From NCBI GenBank assembly GCA_963742105.1, contig CAVUKN010000005.1, forward strand, positions 806,001 to 870,000: a stretch of DNA of 64,000 bases. The letters are read 5' to 3'. A program made the translations under genes and the position numbers. The DNA is from Gp6-AA40 sp963742105. GTDB lineage: Bacteria > Acidobacteriota > Vicinamibacteria > Vicinamibacterales > UBA2999. The notes below the pieces were generated by a model. The model was not told the origin of the DNA, did not search any database, and worked only from the letters and a program-made list of their open reading frames with translations. Below are positions 18,054 through 24,929 of the stretch, piece after piece (position 1 is the stretch's first letter; every line of letters begins with the position of its first letter).

Positions 18054-18947
18054 ATGACACGAAAAGCGCTCCTTACTTCATTCAGCGGAGCAGCGCTTGC
18101 GGCTGCGCTCGCGGGGCCAGCAGTGGCGCAGAGCACCGGCTCGACCACGAGCAGCACGCCGACTGCCCAGCAGCAGCGGTCGCCGACATCGCCGGGGACG
18201 CCGACAGGACAGCGTGCCACGCCTCTCAATCCCTGCAGTCCGCAGGCACCCGGCGCAAACACGGGCGCGCAAATCGGCAGCCCGGCAGGCTCGCCGACGA
18301 GTCCGACCGCCGCCCCCAACGGCCTTGGCGGAATCGGAACGACGCCGCAGAACAGTTCAGATACGACGAGCACGAGAACAACGGGTCAGGGAAGTGGTGC
18401 GCCGTCGGTCGGTACGGCCAGCGGCCCCGCCGGTACGACCAGCGCCCCGATGAACACCATCCCCGGCAGCGCGACACCGTCGATCGGAGCTGCCACGCCT
18501 GGACAGGGCGCTCAGCCAGGCTCGACGCCGGCGCAGAATGCGAACGGCGCGACGTCAGGTTCGCCGGCGGTGGGGACGACGGGAACCGTCACGGGATCGA
18601 CCGCGGCTGATACGCCGCGCGGCGCAGCCACGCCGACGAGTCCGACGACGAGGAACAACGGCACTGATACGAACCCCTGCACGCCGGCAGCCGGCGGAAC
18701 GGGAATCGGAACCCCTGGCAGCGGCCCGGGTACAGGAGTCGGGGCAGGCCCCGGTACCATTGGCGCAGGTCCCGGCACGATTGGGCCAGGCCCCGGCACC
18801 ATTGGGCCGGGCCCCACGTTCCCCCAACCGCCGCCCACTGGACCGGACACGCCTGGTACCGGCGCCCCGGCAACGGGCACGCCGGGTACCGGCTCCGGAA
18901 CCGGCAGCGGTTCGGGATCCGGTAGCGGTGCTGGCGGCGGACGTTAA
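18054..18947 (+). CDS. secreted low-complexity Thr/Gly/Pro/Ser-rich protein
   Basis: The 297-residue protein has a signal peptide (to about residue 26, cleavage near AVAQ) and AGGGGA-like ribosome site eight bases before the ATG. The rest is low complexity: Thr/Ser/Pro/Gly tracts, two NPC-containing segments (NPCSPQAP, NPCTPAAG), then tandem repeats of about eight residues (GPGTIGAG/GPGTIGPG) and a C-terminal Gly/Ser tail. Nothing suggests an enzyme. It may be an extended cell-surface or matrix protein, and the two lone cysteines could form a disulfide. Function unknown. Confidence 0.75.
   Translation: MTRKALLTSFSGAALAAALAGPAVAQSTGSTTSSTPTAQQQRSPTSPGTPTGQRATPLNPCSPQAPGANTGAQIGSPAGSPTSPTAAPNGLGGIGTTPQNSSDTTSTRTTGQGSGAPSVGTASGPAGTTSAPMNTIPGSATPSIGAATPGQGAQPGSTPAQNANGATSGSPAVGTTGTVTGSTAADTPRGAATPTSPTTRNNGTDTNPCTPAAGGTGIGTPGSGPGTGVGAGPGTIGAGPGTIGPGPGTIGPGPTFPQPPPTGPDTPGTGAPATGTPGTGSGTGSGSGSGSGAGGGR
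18748..18820 (+). repeat. in-gene tandem repeat encoding GPGTIG units
   Basis: About three near-identical units of roughly 24 bases (GGCCCCGGTACCATTGG-like) repeat in frame inside the low-complexity secreted protein. Such repeats can expand or contract by slippage. Confidence 0.6.
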
Positions 18948-18953
18948 GTGATC

Positions 18954-18985
18954 ACACGACGGGGTTGAACAAGCCCCGTTCGTGT
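18954..18985. terminator. hairpin between convergent genes, probable bidirectional terminator
   Basis: A stem of ACACGA+CGGGG pairs with CCCCG+(T bulge)+TCGTGT around a nine-base loop. It sits exactly in the 40 bases between two convergent stops. There is no T-run on either side, so intrinsic termination is only suggested by position and stem strength. Confidence 0.45.
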
Positions 18986-18987
18986 CA

Positions 18988-20085
18988 TCAACGCCCGTTG
19001 TACGTGATGTCCACGAGGTGGAATTCGCCGTACGTGAACTCCCCGTCTGGAAGCAGCCACCGCGCTTCTCCAAACGACATGAGCCGCACGGGGCCGAAAT
19101 CGCGATAGTCGCGGACAGGGGTGGAGAACCGGCGCGGGGCGAAGGTGCCGTCTGACTCAGCGCGCGCTCGATCATCGGACTGAAAGTTCACCAGCTCACC
19201 GGTGCTGGCAAACAGCAGCGTTGCCGCAATCGTCTGGCCTCTGTACGTGAAGCGGGCACGGGCAGTCGTCGCGTCGACGGCGTCCCAGGCTATGTCGGGA
19301 TCGATGAGGGTCCCTGGGGCCAGCAGGCACATGTCGTTGAACAGCGTCACAGTCTCGGCCCGATCCATGTCGTCCCCGCGCGCCTCTTCGATCGGAAAGG
19401 CGCCTGCGACCGTGACTTGCATTGTGGCGTGTCCGCCGACCGCGCGATGGAACGCTTCAACCGGCACGCCGAACATGCGGGCCCGCATCAGGAATAGTCG
19501 CGTGGGCTGGTCGGCAAAGCTCTGTTGCTCGGCTTCGAATGGCATCCACCGGGAACCGGGCGCGCTCCGGATGCGACCTCGGAAGCGCAGGTGATAGCTC
19601 TGCACCCGTGGCTGCCCCACACTTCGGGTCACGCGCAAGTATCGCTTCACCGGATCGGGAAGCCGGGCCAGATCTGCTTCAGTGACGATCGGCGTCGGCA
19701 CCAACCGTCCGAGACCGGCATGTGCGTCGTGGAGATACTGCGCGTGGAAGCTTCGCGGGCCTTCCGTCAGCCAGCCGAACGCCACCATCAGAAGCAGGAG
19801 GAGGTTGGCGACGGTCCCCGCCCAGGCGTCGCCCCAGGCCGAAAGGATCACCGCCTGGGACACGACGAGGCCAAACGCTCCGGGGATCCAATAGCTCCGA
19901 CTTCCTGCGCCGAGCATGGCCGCGCTCGTCGTCACGAGCACGGCTGCCGCCAGCCACGCCAAGCCCCATGGGCGTGAGATTGGCTGAGTGAGCTGAGGAA
20001 GATCGACGTAACCGAAGCCTTTCGCAAATCCCATCAAGTGAATGAGACCGTGCATCCCTATCAGGGCACTTGGAATCCAGCGCAT
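18988..20085 (-). CDS. membrane protein of the DUF6544 (DUF6920)-like type
   Basis: The 365-residue protein starts at ATG 20085; the frame upstream to 20403 is polar and unlike protein. The N-terminal ~120 residues contain about four hydrophobic helices (MRWIPSALIGMHGLIHLMGF first). After that comes a soluble domain with PDPVKRYLRVTRSVG, FRGRIRSAPGSRWMPF and YGEFHLVDITYN. This matches what I recall of the DUF6544 family of uncharacterised proteins; the family number is from memory. Its stop is 40 bases from the convergent low-complexity gene. Confidence 0.7.
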   Translation of the reverse strand: MRWIPSALIGMHGLIHLMGFAKGFGYVDLPQLTQPISRPWGLAWLAAAVLVTTSAAMLGAGSRSYWIPGAFGLVVSQAVILSAWGDAWAGTVANLLLLLMVAFGWLTEGPRSFHAQYLHDAHAGLGRLVPTPIVTEADLARLPDPVKRYLRVTRSVGQPRVQSYHLRFRGRIRSAPGSRWMPFEAEQQSFADQPTRLFLMRARMFGVPVEAFHRAVGGHATMQVTVAGAFPIEEARGDDMDRAETVTLFNDMCLLAPGTLIDPDIAWDAVDATTARARFTYRGQTIAATLLFASTGELVNFQSDDRARAESDGTFAPRRFSTPVRDYRDFGPVRLMSFGEARWLLPDGEFTYGEFHLVDITYNGR

Positions 20086-20418
20086 CTCAGACAGGTTGTC
20101 CGATCCGCCGCGAAAACGCCTGTACCGGTTTGCACCAGAGTGTGCGGCTATTGAACGTGTGGTGGTCGTGTCGACCGGGCGCCATCGTTCTCGTCCTTGA
20201 GCACCGGACGGGCTCCCAGGCGCGACGGTCCAGACCCCGATGGACCAAGCGCGTGCGTCCGCGCGGTGTTGGTCAGCCGCCGCAGGCTCACGCGGATCTT
20301 CCTGTTCCACGGCTTCTGCAGTGGCGCTTCGCTTTGAGAATCCGATTGATTGCATGCACCAGCGTGAACCGTGAAGCGAGCGACGGCTGCCCGTTCGGCC
20401 CACGGCGGGCGCCTGAAC
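20086..20418. other. gene-free stretch at the edge of the accessory region
   Basis: About 330 bases without a credible protein in six frames. No promoter or repeat was recognised. Confidence 0.4.
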
Positions 20419-20748
20419 CTACTCGTCTGGGCCGCGATGGGCGGCGATCTTCACGACGTGCGTGTGGTCCTCGGTCAGCCACGCATCGACGCCCAAGACG
20501 TCTGCTTCTGAACGTCCTTCGGTTACCGCCTCGTCGTGCGTCGGAGACGTCGCGTGGGGCGCGTTAGGGATAACGCTAATGTCGTGCTCACGCACGGCCG
20601 TAGGATGCGAGACGAGAACGTCGCCGGCTTTGAGTTTCGACAACGACTCGGGATTCTTATTGGGCACGTCGCCAGTGTGGACCGCTCTGGTGATTCGCGC
20701 TATCCCGTTCGGAACACGCTTCTTCAGCGCGTGTGCCGTTTCGCACAT
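20419..20748 (-). CDS. small hypothetical protein
   Basis: A ~109-residue frame from ATG 20748. The C-terminal half looks like a real soluble domain: EHDISVIPNAPHATSPTHDEA followed by VDAWLTEDHTHVVKIA. The start is uncertain because no ribosome site is evident. I do not recognise a characterised function. Similar short proteins are found in stress-type gene islands of soil bacteria, by recollection only. It lies just before the tRNA-Asn fragment. Confidence 0.5.
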   Translation of the reverse strand: MCETAHALKKRVPNGIARITRAVHTGDVPNKNPESLSKLKAGDVLVSHPTAVREHDISVIPNAPHATSPTHDEAVTEGRSEADVLGVDAWLTEDHTHVVKIAAHRGPDE

Positions 20749-20840
20749 CAGCCGATGCCTGGACGAAATGCCTGGACGATGCGATCGCGGCGACACGCGT
20801 GCCGCCACAACTTCAGCCGCACCTTCCTCGCGTCACTTCT

Positions 20841-20865
20841 GATGTGAGCACATCACCTGTGTGAT
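20841..20865. repeat. nested inverted repeats next to the tRNA fragment
   Basis: Two overlapping perfect palindromes, GATGTG-AG-CACATC and ATCAC-CTGT-GTGAT, share bases and end two nucleotides before the tRNA-Asn-like sequence. They could be recombinase arm sites or a regulator operator. Confidence 0.45.
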
Positions 20866-20866
20866 T

Positions 20867-20908
20867 CTGTTAAGCGGCGAGTGGCTGGTTCGAGTCCAGC
20901 CCGAGGAG
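20867..20908 (+). tRNA. 3' fragment of a tRNA-Asn gene (probable attachment-site remnant)
   Basis: The sequence begins in an anticodon loop (CTGTTAA, anticodon GTT for Asn) and continues through GCGGC (3' anticodon stem) and a variable loop. A perfect T arm follows (GCTGG-TTCGAGT-CCAGC), then the 3' acceptor strand CCGAGGA plus discriminator G. These match bacterial tRNA-Asn, whose 5' acceptor strand is TCCTCGG. The D arm and 5' half are absent: upstream sequence is unrelated. It is therefore not a working tRNA but the half that integrases duplicate when an element inserts into a tRNA gene. Confidence 0.65.
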
Positions 20909-21091
20909 GCAGTCCTCTCAAGAGTTACGCAAATCGGCTTGTGATCAAGCTCCCCTGCTGAGCATCCGGTTCACAGCCGCGGTTGACGCCGGTGGCGGCC
21001 CGCCGGCCGCGTCCTGTAGAGGGCCGTTTTGCCAATTCGTCCCCGTTCGCCGGTTCCGGTGTTCTTCTGGCCGCTTCGCGTCCAGGTGACA

Positions 21092-21283
21092 TCATCGCTG
21101 CATGAGGGTGGGGTAGGGCACAGCCACGGTAACGGCGGCTAGCAGCGCGCGGCTCGATGCGATCTGCTCACGGCTGATTGCAATGCACGTCCCGACACTC
21201 CGCAATGAGTCGTGGACCGCATCCAGAACCGCCCGCATCGCGGCGATGGTTTCGTGAGCGTCGATGTGTGGATCTACTGCCAT
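21092..21283 (-). CDS. small hypothetical protein
   Basis: A 63-residue protein with an excellent ribosome site (AGGAGGA six bases before ATG 21283). It is mostly helical: ETIAAMRAVLDAVHDSLRSV, ending VPYPTLMQR. There is no membrane segment and no known family recognised. It is in the cluster of tiny minus-strand genes behind the tRNA fragment. Confidence 0.6.
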   Translation of the reverse strand: MAVDPHIDAHETIAAMRAVLDAVHDSLRSVGTCIAISREQIASSRALLAAVTVAVPYPTLMQR

Positions 21284-21462
21284 GAGTTCCTCCTCGCTGA
21301 TGCCTCGGCTGAGGAACCCGTTGCCGTTGGAACCGGCGGTTCTTCGTCAGCCTTTGCGCGGGCGCCGCGCCGGTTTGCGATACGGGGACGGTTCCAAACC
21401 TCTGGCCTCGCGTGATCAACCACAAACAATTTCAAGCCGACGCGTGCACCGTCTAACCGGCG

Positions 21463-21816
21463 TTAGTTCGCGGTTCCGTCGTCGTCGATGCGAATTGGAT
21501 CCAGCGCGCGTGGACTTCGGTCGCGTTCGACTCGCAGAGCCTTCGACACGCCGGTGCTGGCTGCCCACGATTGGCGCACTCGCCGGATCGGGTCTTCAGA
21601 TGGAACCACGCGAACGAGTGAGCGAGACTCACGCCATCGGGTAATCGCACCCGGCACCGAGAAGATGATCGCTGCGAACCCGACGGCGGCTACCGCGAAT
21701 ATTGTGGCCGGCGGTATCAGGAACAGCGTCGCGGTCGGCGGTGTCGTGAAGGCAACCGTGAAGAACGCAACGGCCCACAGTGGTATCGCCAGCTTACGAT
21801 GAAGGACGAACAACAT
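21463..21816 (-). CDS. small inner-membrane protein
   Basis: A 117-residue protein with AAGGGG eight bases before ATG 21816. It has two hydrophobic helices (about 8-30 and 36-58) connected by a short PPTATLFLIPP turn, followed by a polar, Arg-rich cytosolic tail. Function unknown. Probably transcribed with its small neighbours. Confidence 0.55.
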   Translation of the reverse strand: MLFVLHRKLAIPLWAVAFFTVAFTTPPTATLFLIPPATIFAVAAVGFAAIIFSVPGAITRWRESRSLVRVVPSEDPIRRVRQSWAASTGVSKALRVERDRSPRALDPIRIDDDGTAN

Positions 21817-21861
21817 GGTGTACCCCTTAGAGCAAATCCGCGACGGAGCCCGATGAAGCGC

Positions 21862-22008
21862 CTACACGGAGTGCGACGCGCGATGTTCAGCGAGCCATTG
21901 CGCGCTCATCCAGCCGAGGCTGGAGGAGTTCACCCCACCTGGCACCCGCATTCGGGGGATTAGGCCGCCCGCGATCAACAAGATGGCGAAGCCGACGATG
22001 AACAGCAT
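21862..22008 (-). CDS. very small single-helix membrane protein
   Basis: A 48-residue frame with an in-frame stop only ten codons upstream, so the ATG at 22008 is the only likely start. One transmembrane helix (MLFIVGFAILLIAGGLI) precedes a conserved-looking tail, LGWMSAQWLAEHRASHSV. I recall the MSxxWLAExRASH pattern from other short bacterial proteins, which supports a real gene; this is recollection, not a search. Function unknown. Confidence 0.55.
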   Translation of the reverse strand: MLFIVGFAILLIAGGLIPRMRVPGGVNSSSLGWMSAQWLAEHRASHSV

Positions 22009-22557
22009 GGTTGTCGCCGCAATCAGGTCGGCGTATCAGTAATCCTGACATGCGGCAAGGTGACTGTCTGTGCGCTTGTGAACAAAGCATCGGCCAAGTG
22101 AAGTCTGGCGTATCCGCCGAATTGCTTTGACGTGGAGCCGGCGTGGTTACTGGTGAGCTCAGAGAATTGTTCTGGATGACGACCCCGACGCACCACTCTT
22201 AGTGCGGAACGGCACCCGCTCTTAGTGCGGAACGGCACCCGCGACCGGCTCACGCACGATTCGCCGCGCCCCAGGACGTAACGACGTCCATCCATGGCCA
22301 TGACTGTCCACATAGAGAGTTGGTCAAGCGCTGATCGGCGATGAGTACCAGAGCGATCCGGCGTGCGGGCGTTGACGGTCGTGCCGTAGGCAGAATCGGC
22401 GACGAGTGCTGTCCCCATGATAGGTCTGACACATTCCTGGTTTGGCCTCCGGCCAAGCCTCTCACCACACACCTGTGCACAAATGGACAGCGCTTCGGAC
22501 GTGCGCCATACACACTTCATCGGATGCGCGAATTAAGCGTCGTCGAGGGAGTGGTCC
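22009..22557. other. 550-base gene-poor region upstream of the alcohol dehydrogenase
   Basis: No credible intact gene. It holds a 23-bp tandem repeat (22196-22241). On the minus strand around 22345-22420 lies a short stretch reading TALVADSAYGT, which faintly resembles the DDE-region of IS1182-type transposases but breaks off at once. Confidence 0.4.
22196..22241. repeat. two perfect tandem copies of a 23-bp unit
   Basis: The unit starts CTCTTAGTGCGG and ends GGCACCCG and is repeated without a mismatch. The 46 bases are in the gene-free area upstream of the alcohol dehydrogenase, and may be a duplicated operator or a replication-slippage product. Confidence 0.75.
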
Positions 22558-23664
22558 ATGAGCATTGAAGCCCTGACCGAACCGGTGCCGAGTGATTCGA
22601 CCGTGAACGGCGTCATGAAGGCCCTGGTCTACGGCGGCCCCGGTCAGCGAGCATGGGCGAGCAAACCAAAGCCGACGATTCGTGAGCGGGGCGATGCCAT
22701 TGTTCGCATCACCAGATCGACTATTTGCGGCACGGACCTTCATATCCTGAAGGGTGACGTTCCCAGCGTGAGCCCGGGCCGCATTCTTGGACACGAGGGC
22801 GTCGGCGTGATCGAGGCCGTCGGCTCGAGCGTCACGTCCGTTCATGCAGGAGATCTCGTGCTCATCTCCTGCATTACCGCCTGCGGGATCTGCGACTTCT
22901 GCCGTCGGCGCATGCCGTCCCATTGCCGAACCGGCGGCTGGATCTTGGGGAACACCATCGATGGCACGCAGGCCGAGTACGTGCGCATTCCTCATGCGGA
23001 CACGAGCTTGTACCGGATCTCACCGGATCTTGATCTCGAGGCGGTCGTCCTCCTCAGCGACATTCTGCCGACGGCGTACGAATGTGGTGTGCTGAATGGC
23101 GAGATCAAGCCGGGCGACACCGTCGCGATCGTTGGCGCCGGACCGATCGGGCTCGCGGCACTGCTCACCGCGCAGCTGTACTCCCCAAGCGCCATTCTAA
23201 TGATCGACCTCGACGCCAATCGTCTGAAACGAGCGCAGGAATTCGGCGCCACGTCTGTCGTGAATAGCGCCGCTGAAGATACCGTAGGGCGAGTCTTGGC
23301 GATCACCGAGGGCGCGGGAGTGGACCTCGCGATCGAGGCGGTCGGCACGCCGGCGGCGTTCGACACCTGCCAGGCCATTGTGGGCGCGGGCGGACGCATC
23401 GCGAACATTGGCGTCCATGGCACGCCCGTGCAGTTGCACCTCGAAAAGCTGTGGGATCGCAACATCGCGCTCACCACGCGCCTGGTCGACACCGTCACCA
23501 CGCCATTGCTGCTCAAACTGGTGCAGACCGGTAAGCTTCGTCCCGCAGGACTCGTCACGCATCGATTCGGTCTCGACGACATCATGCGGGCTTACGACAC
23601 CTTCGCTGACGCTGCCAGGACCTCTGCGCTCAAGGTCGTGCTGAACGGCCATGGGCCGAACTAG
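22558..23664 (+). CDS. zinc-dependent alcohol dehydrogenase (MDR family)
   Basis: A 368-residue medium-chain dehydrogenase. Catalytic-zinc residues are Cys57 in ICGTDLH and His79-Glu80 in GHEGVG. The structural zinc site has four cysteines (109, 112, 115, 123; CGICDFC...C). The NAD(P)-binding fold carries VAIVGAGPIGLAA. Both zinc sites are complete, so an active NAD(P)+-dependent dehydrogenase is expected. The extra ~18 N-terminal residues before MKALVY are unusual but GAGGGAG lies upstream of ATG 22558. Substrate unknown. It is the first intact metabolic gene of the accessory stretch. Confidence 0.9.
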   Translation: MSIEALTEPVPSDSTVNGVMKALVYGGPGQRAWASKPKPTIRERGDAIVRITRSTICGTDLHILKGDVPSVSPGRILGHEGVGVIEAVGSSVTSVHAGDLVLISCITACGICDFCRRRMPSHCRTGGWILGNTIDGTQAEYVRIPHADTSLYRISPDLDLEAVVLLSDILPTAYECGVLNGEIKPGDTVAIVGAGPIGLAALLTAQLYSPSAILMIDLDANRLKRAQEFGATSVVNSAAEDTVGRVLAITEGAGVDLAIEAVGTPAAFDTCQAIVGAGGRIANIGVHGTPVQLHLEKLWDRNIALTTRLVDTVTTPLLLKLVQTGKLRPAGLVTHRFGLDDIMRAYDTFADAARTSALKVVLNGHGPN

Positions 23665-23698
23665 CCGGACTTTCAGGTGACTCTTCCGCGAGGCGACT

Positions 23699-24073
23699 AT
23701 GCCAGACAATATCCCTGAGACGGGTGACGTCGTGATCCACAGCAGCGGGTCACAGGAGACTCCGTCGTTCGCCATTCGTGCGGTTCCCGGACCGGACCAG
23801 TTCGGTTGCGCAACCCGTCGGGAGGCTGAACGGGTAGCGCGGACTTGCGCCAGACGCTGTGGAGTCGACCTGTGGTTTTCAGAGAACCCGAGCGGCTTCA
23901 CGCTGCTGGCTCGCTTCCGGCGAACAGCACGTCAACGGGCCAGGCGAACGCACGCAACGGATGGTGCGCTCGCTGGGCAAGAGGCAATCCCAGCCCCCGG
24001 GCGCATCGTGAGGGAACGCATCTGCGTTGAAGCGGCGCAGCAGGCGCCACGACGTGAGCCATGGCGTGGTTGA
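23699..24073 (+). CDS. small hypothetical protein
   Basis: A 124-codon frame starting 35 bases after the dehydrogenase, with GAGG-like ribosome site before the ATG. Residues 10-75 look like a compact domain (PSFAIRAVPGPDQFGCATRR, VDLWFSENPSGFTLLARFR). The remaining ~50 residues are Arg/Ala-rich and overlap the next gene, suggesting that the real stop has been lost or shifted. Function unknown. Confidence 0.5.
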   Translation: MPDNIPETGDVVIHSSGSQETPSFAIRAVPGPDQFGCATRREAERVARTCARRCGVDLWFSENPSGFTLLARFRRTARQRARRTHATDGALAGQEAIPAPGRIVRERICVEAAQQAPRREPWRG

Positions 24074-24657
24074 CCGAGCACGATGGGGTGACGGGCGAGG
24101 AATATATCGCCGTCGACACGCGCGGTGAAGCGCTGCTCCGCGATCCGCTGACGAACAAAGGCACGGCCTTCACCGAGGGCGAGCGCGCCGACCTCGGGTT
24201 TGACGGGCTGGTGCCGGCGGCCGTCAGCACCATGGACCAGCAACTGGCCCGCGTGTACGAGAACTATCGTCGCAAACCGACACCGCTCGAGCGCTACATC
24301 CACCTCGCCAACCTGCAGGACCGGAACGAGACGCTGTTCTTCCGTCTCCTCCATGACCACATCGACGAAATGATGCCGGTCGTCTACACGCCTGGCGTCG
24401 GCGACGCGTGCGTACTGGCGCACATGGTGAGTCCGTCGGCTCTGGATCAGGGGGCGGTCTACCCCGAGCTCACGCGCATTCGGGATTGCTCACATGCGGT
24501 CGCGTGCGCCGTGATCCGCCGCGCTGTGGCCGACGGCCACGCGTCGCCGGGGCTTCTGGCCAGCCTCGATGACACCGTGCGCAACGCGATGTGGTTTCCG
24601 ACGTACCGGCCGGTTCGCTATCGACCTGCGTTCTCCCAGATGAACCGTGAACCATGA
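24061..24657 (+). pseudogene. malic enzyme with a large in-frame internal deletion
   Basis: NAD-dependent malic enzymes (SfcA/MaeA type) are about 550 residues; this frame encodes 198. Residues 1-117 match the N terminus: NKGTAFTEGER, QLARVYENYRRKPT, LERYIHLANLQDRNETLF, EMMPVVYTPGVGDAC. Residues 118-190 match the extreme C terminus: VLAHMVSPSALDQGAVYPEL, IRDCSHAVACAVIRRAV, NAMWFPTYRPVRY. The whole catalytic and NAD-binding core, roughly 350 residues, is missing, yet the reading frame is kept across the join at about 24412. Without the active-site Lys and metal ligands it cannot be an enzyme. Its stop overlaps the start of the next small gene. Confidence 0.85.
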
Positions 24658-24827
24658 ACGCGAGTTGGCATCGCCGGCATGTCATGCCGACCCGCCCCTC
24701 TCTCGAACAGCGCGTGCGCTGGCATCTGGCGCATGCGAAGGCGTGCGGATGTCGCGAGATTCCGCGAACCATCGCCGCAGAGATCAAACGCCGTGGCCGT
24801 GACCGGGTTTCCGCACGCCGACGCTAA
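24654..24827 (+). CDS. small basic Cys/His-containing protein
   Basis: A 57-residue protein whose ATG overlaps the malic-enzyme stop (ATGA). It is rich in His, Arg and Cys: NASWHRRHVMPTRPSLEQRV then RWHLAHAKACGCREIP. The WH...HVMP...LEQRxxWHLxHxxxCGCR pattern recurs in short proteins of soil bacteria, by recollection. The His/Cys set could bind a metal, which is inference. Translational coupling to the gene upstream may explain why the deleted malic enzyme kept its frame. Confidence 0.6.
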   Translation: MNASWHRRHVMPTRPSLEQRVRWHLAHAKACGCREIPRTIAAEIKRRGRDRVSARRR

Positions 24828-24929
24828 CCGCAACGGGGCGACCGGATAACATCCTGTGTTCAGAAGGGCATGCTGCCCGACCCCTGCCAAATGATGCGTA
24901 TCCTCTCGGCGACTCGACGGTGAGGCAGC

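Noticed and set aside
20462..20847. Plus-strand frames opposite the small protein, including an integrase-like CRHNF ending
   Set aside because: The frames are antisense shadows of the minus-strand gene; the integrase-like part is fewer than 20 residues and lacks the catalytic Arg and Tyr context.
22250..22520. Possible transposase relic reading TALVADSAYGT
   Set aside because: Only about eleven residues match the DDE-region idea and no terminal inverted repeats or further motifs follow, so it is mentioned but not annotated as a mobile element.
24828..24929. Mg2+ riboswitch upstream of the P-type ATPase
   Set aside because: Only about 100 bases are available and no M-box-like conserved helices were recognised.
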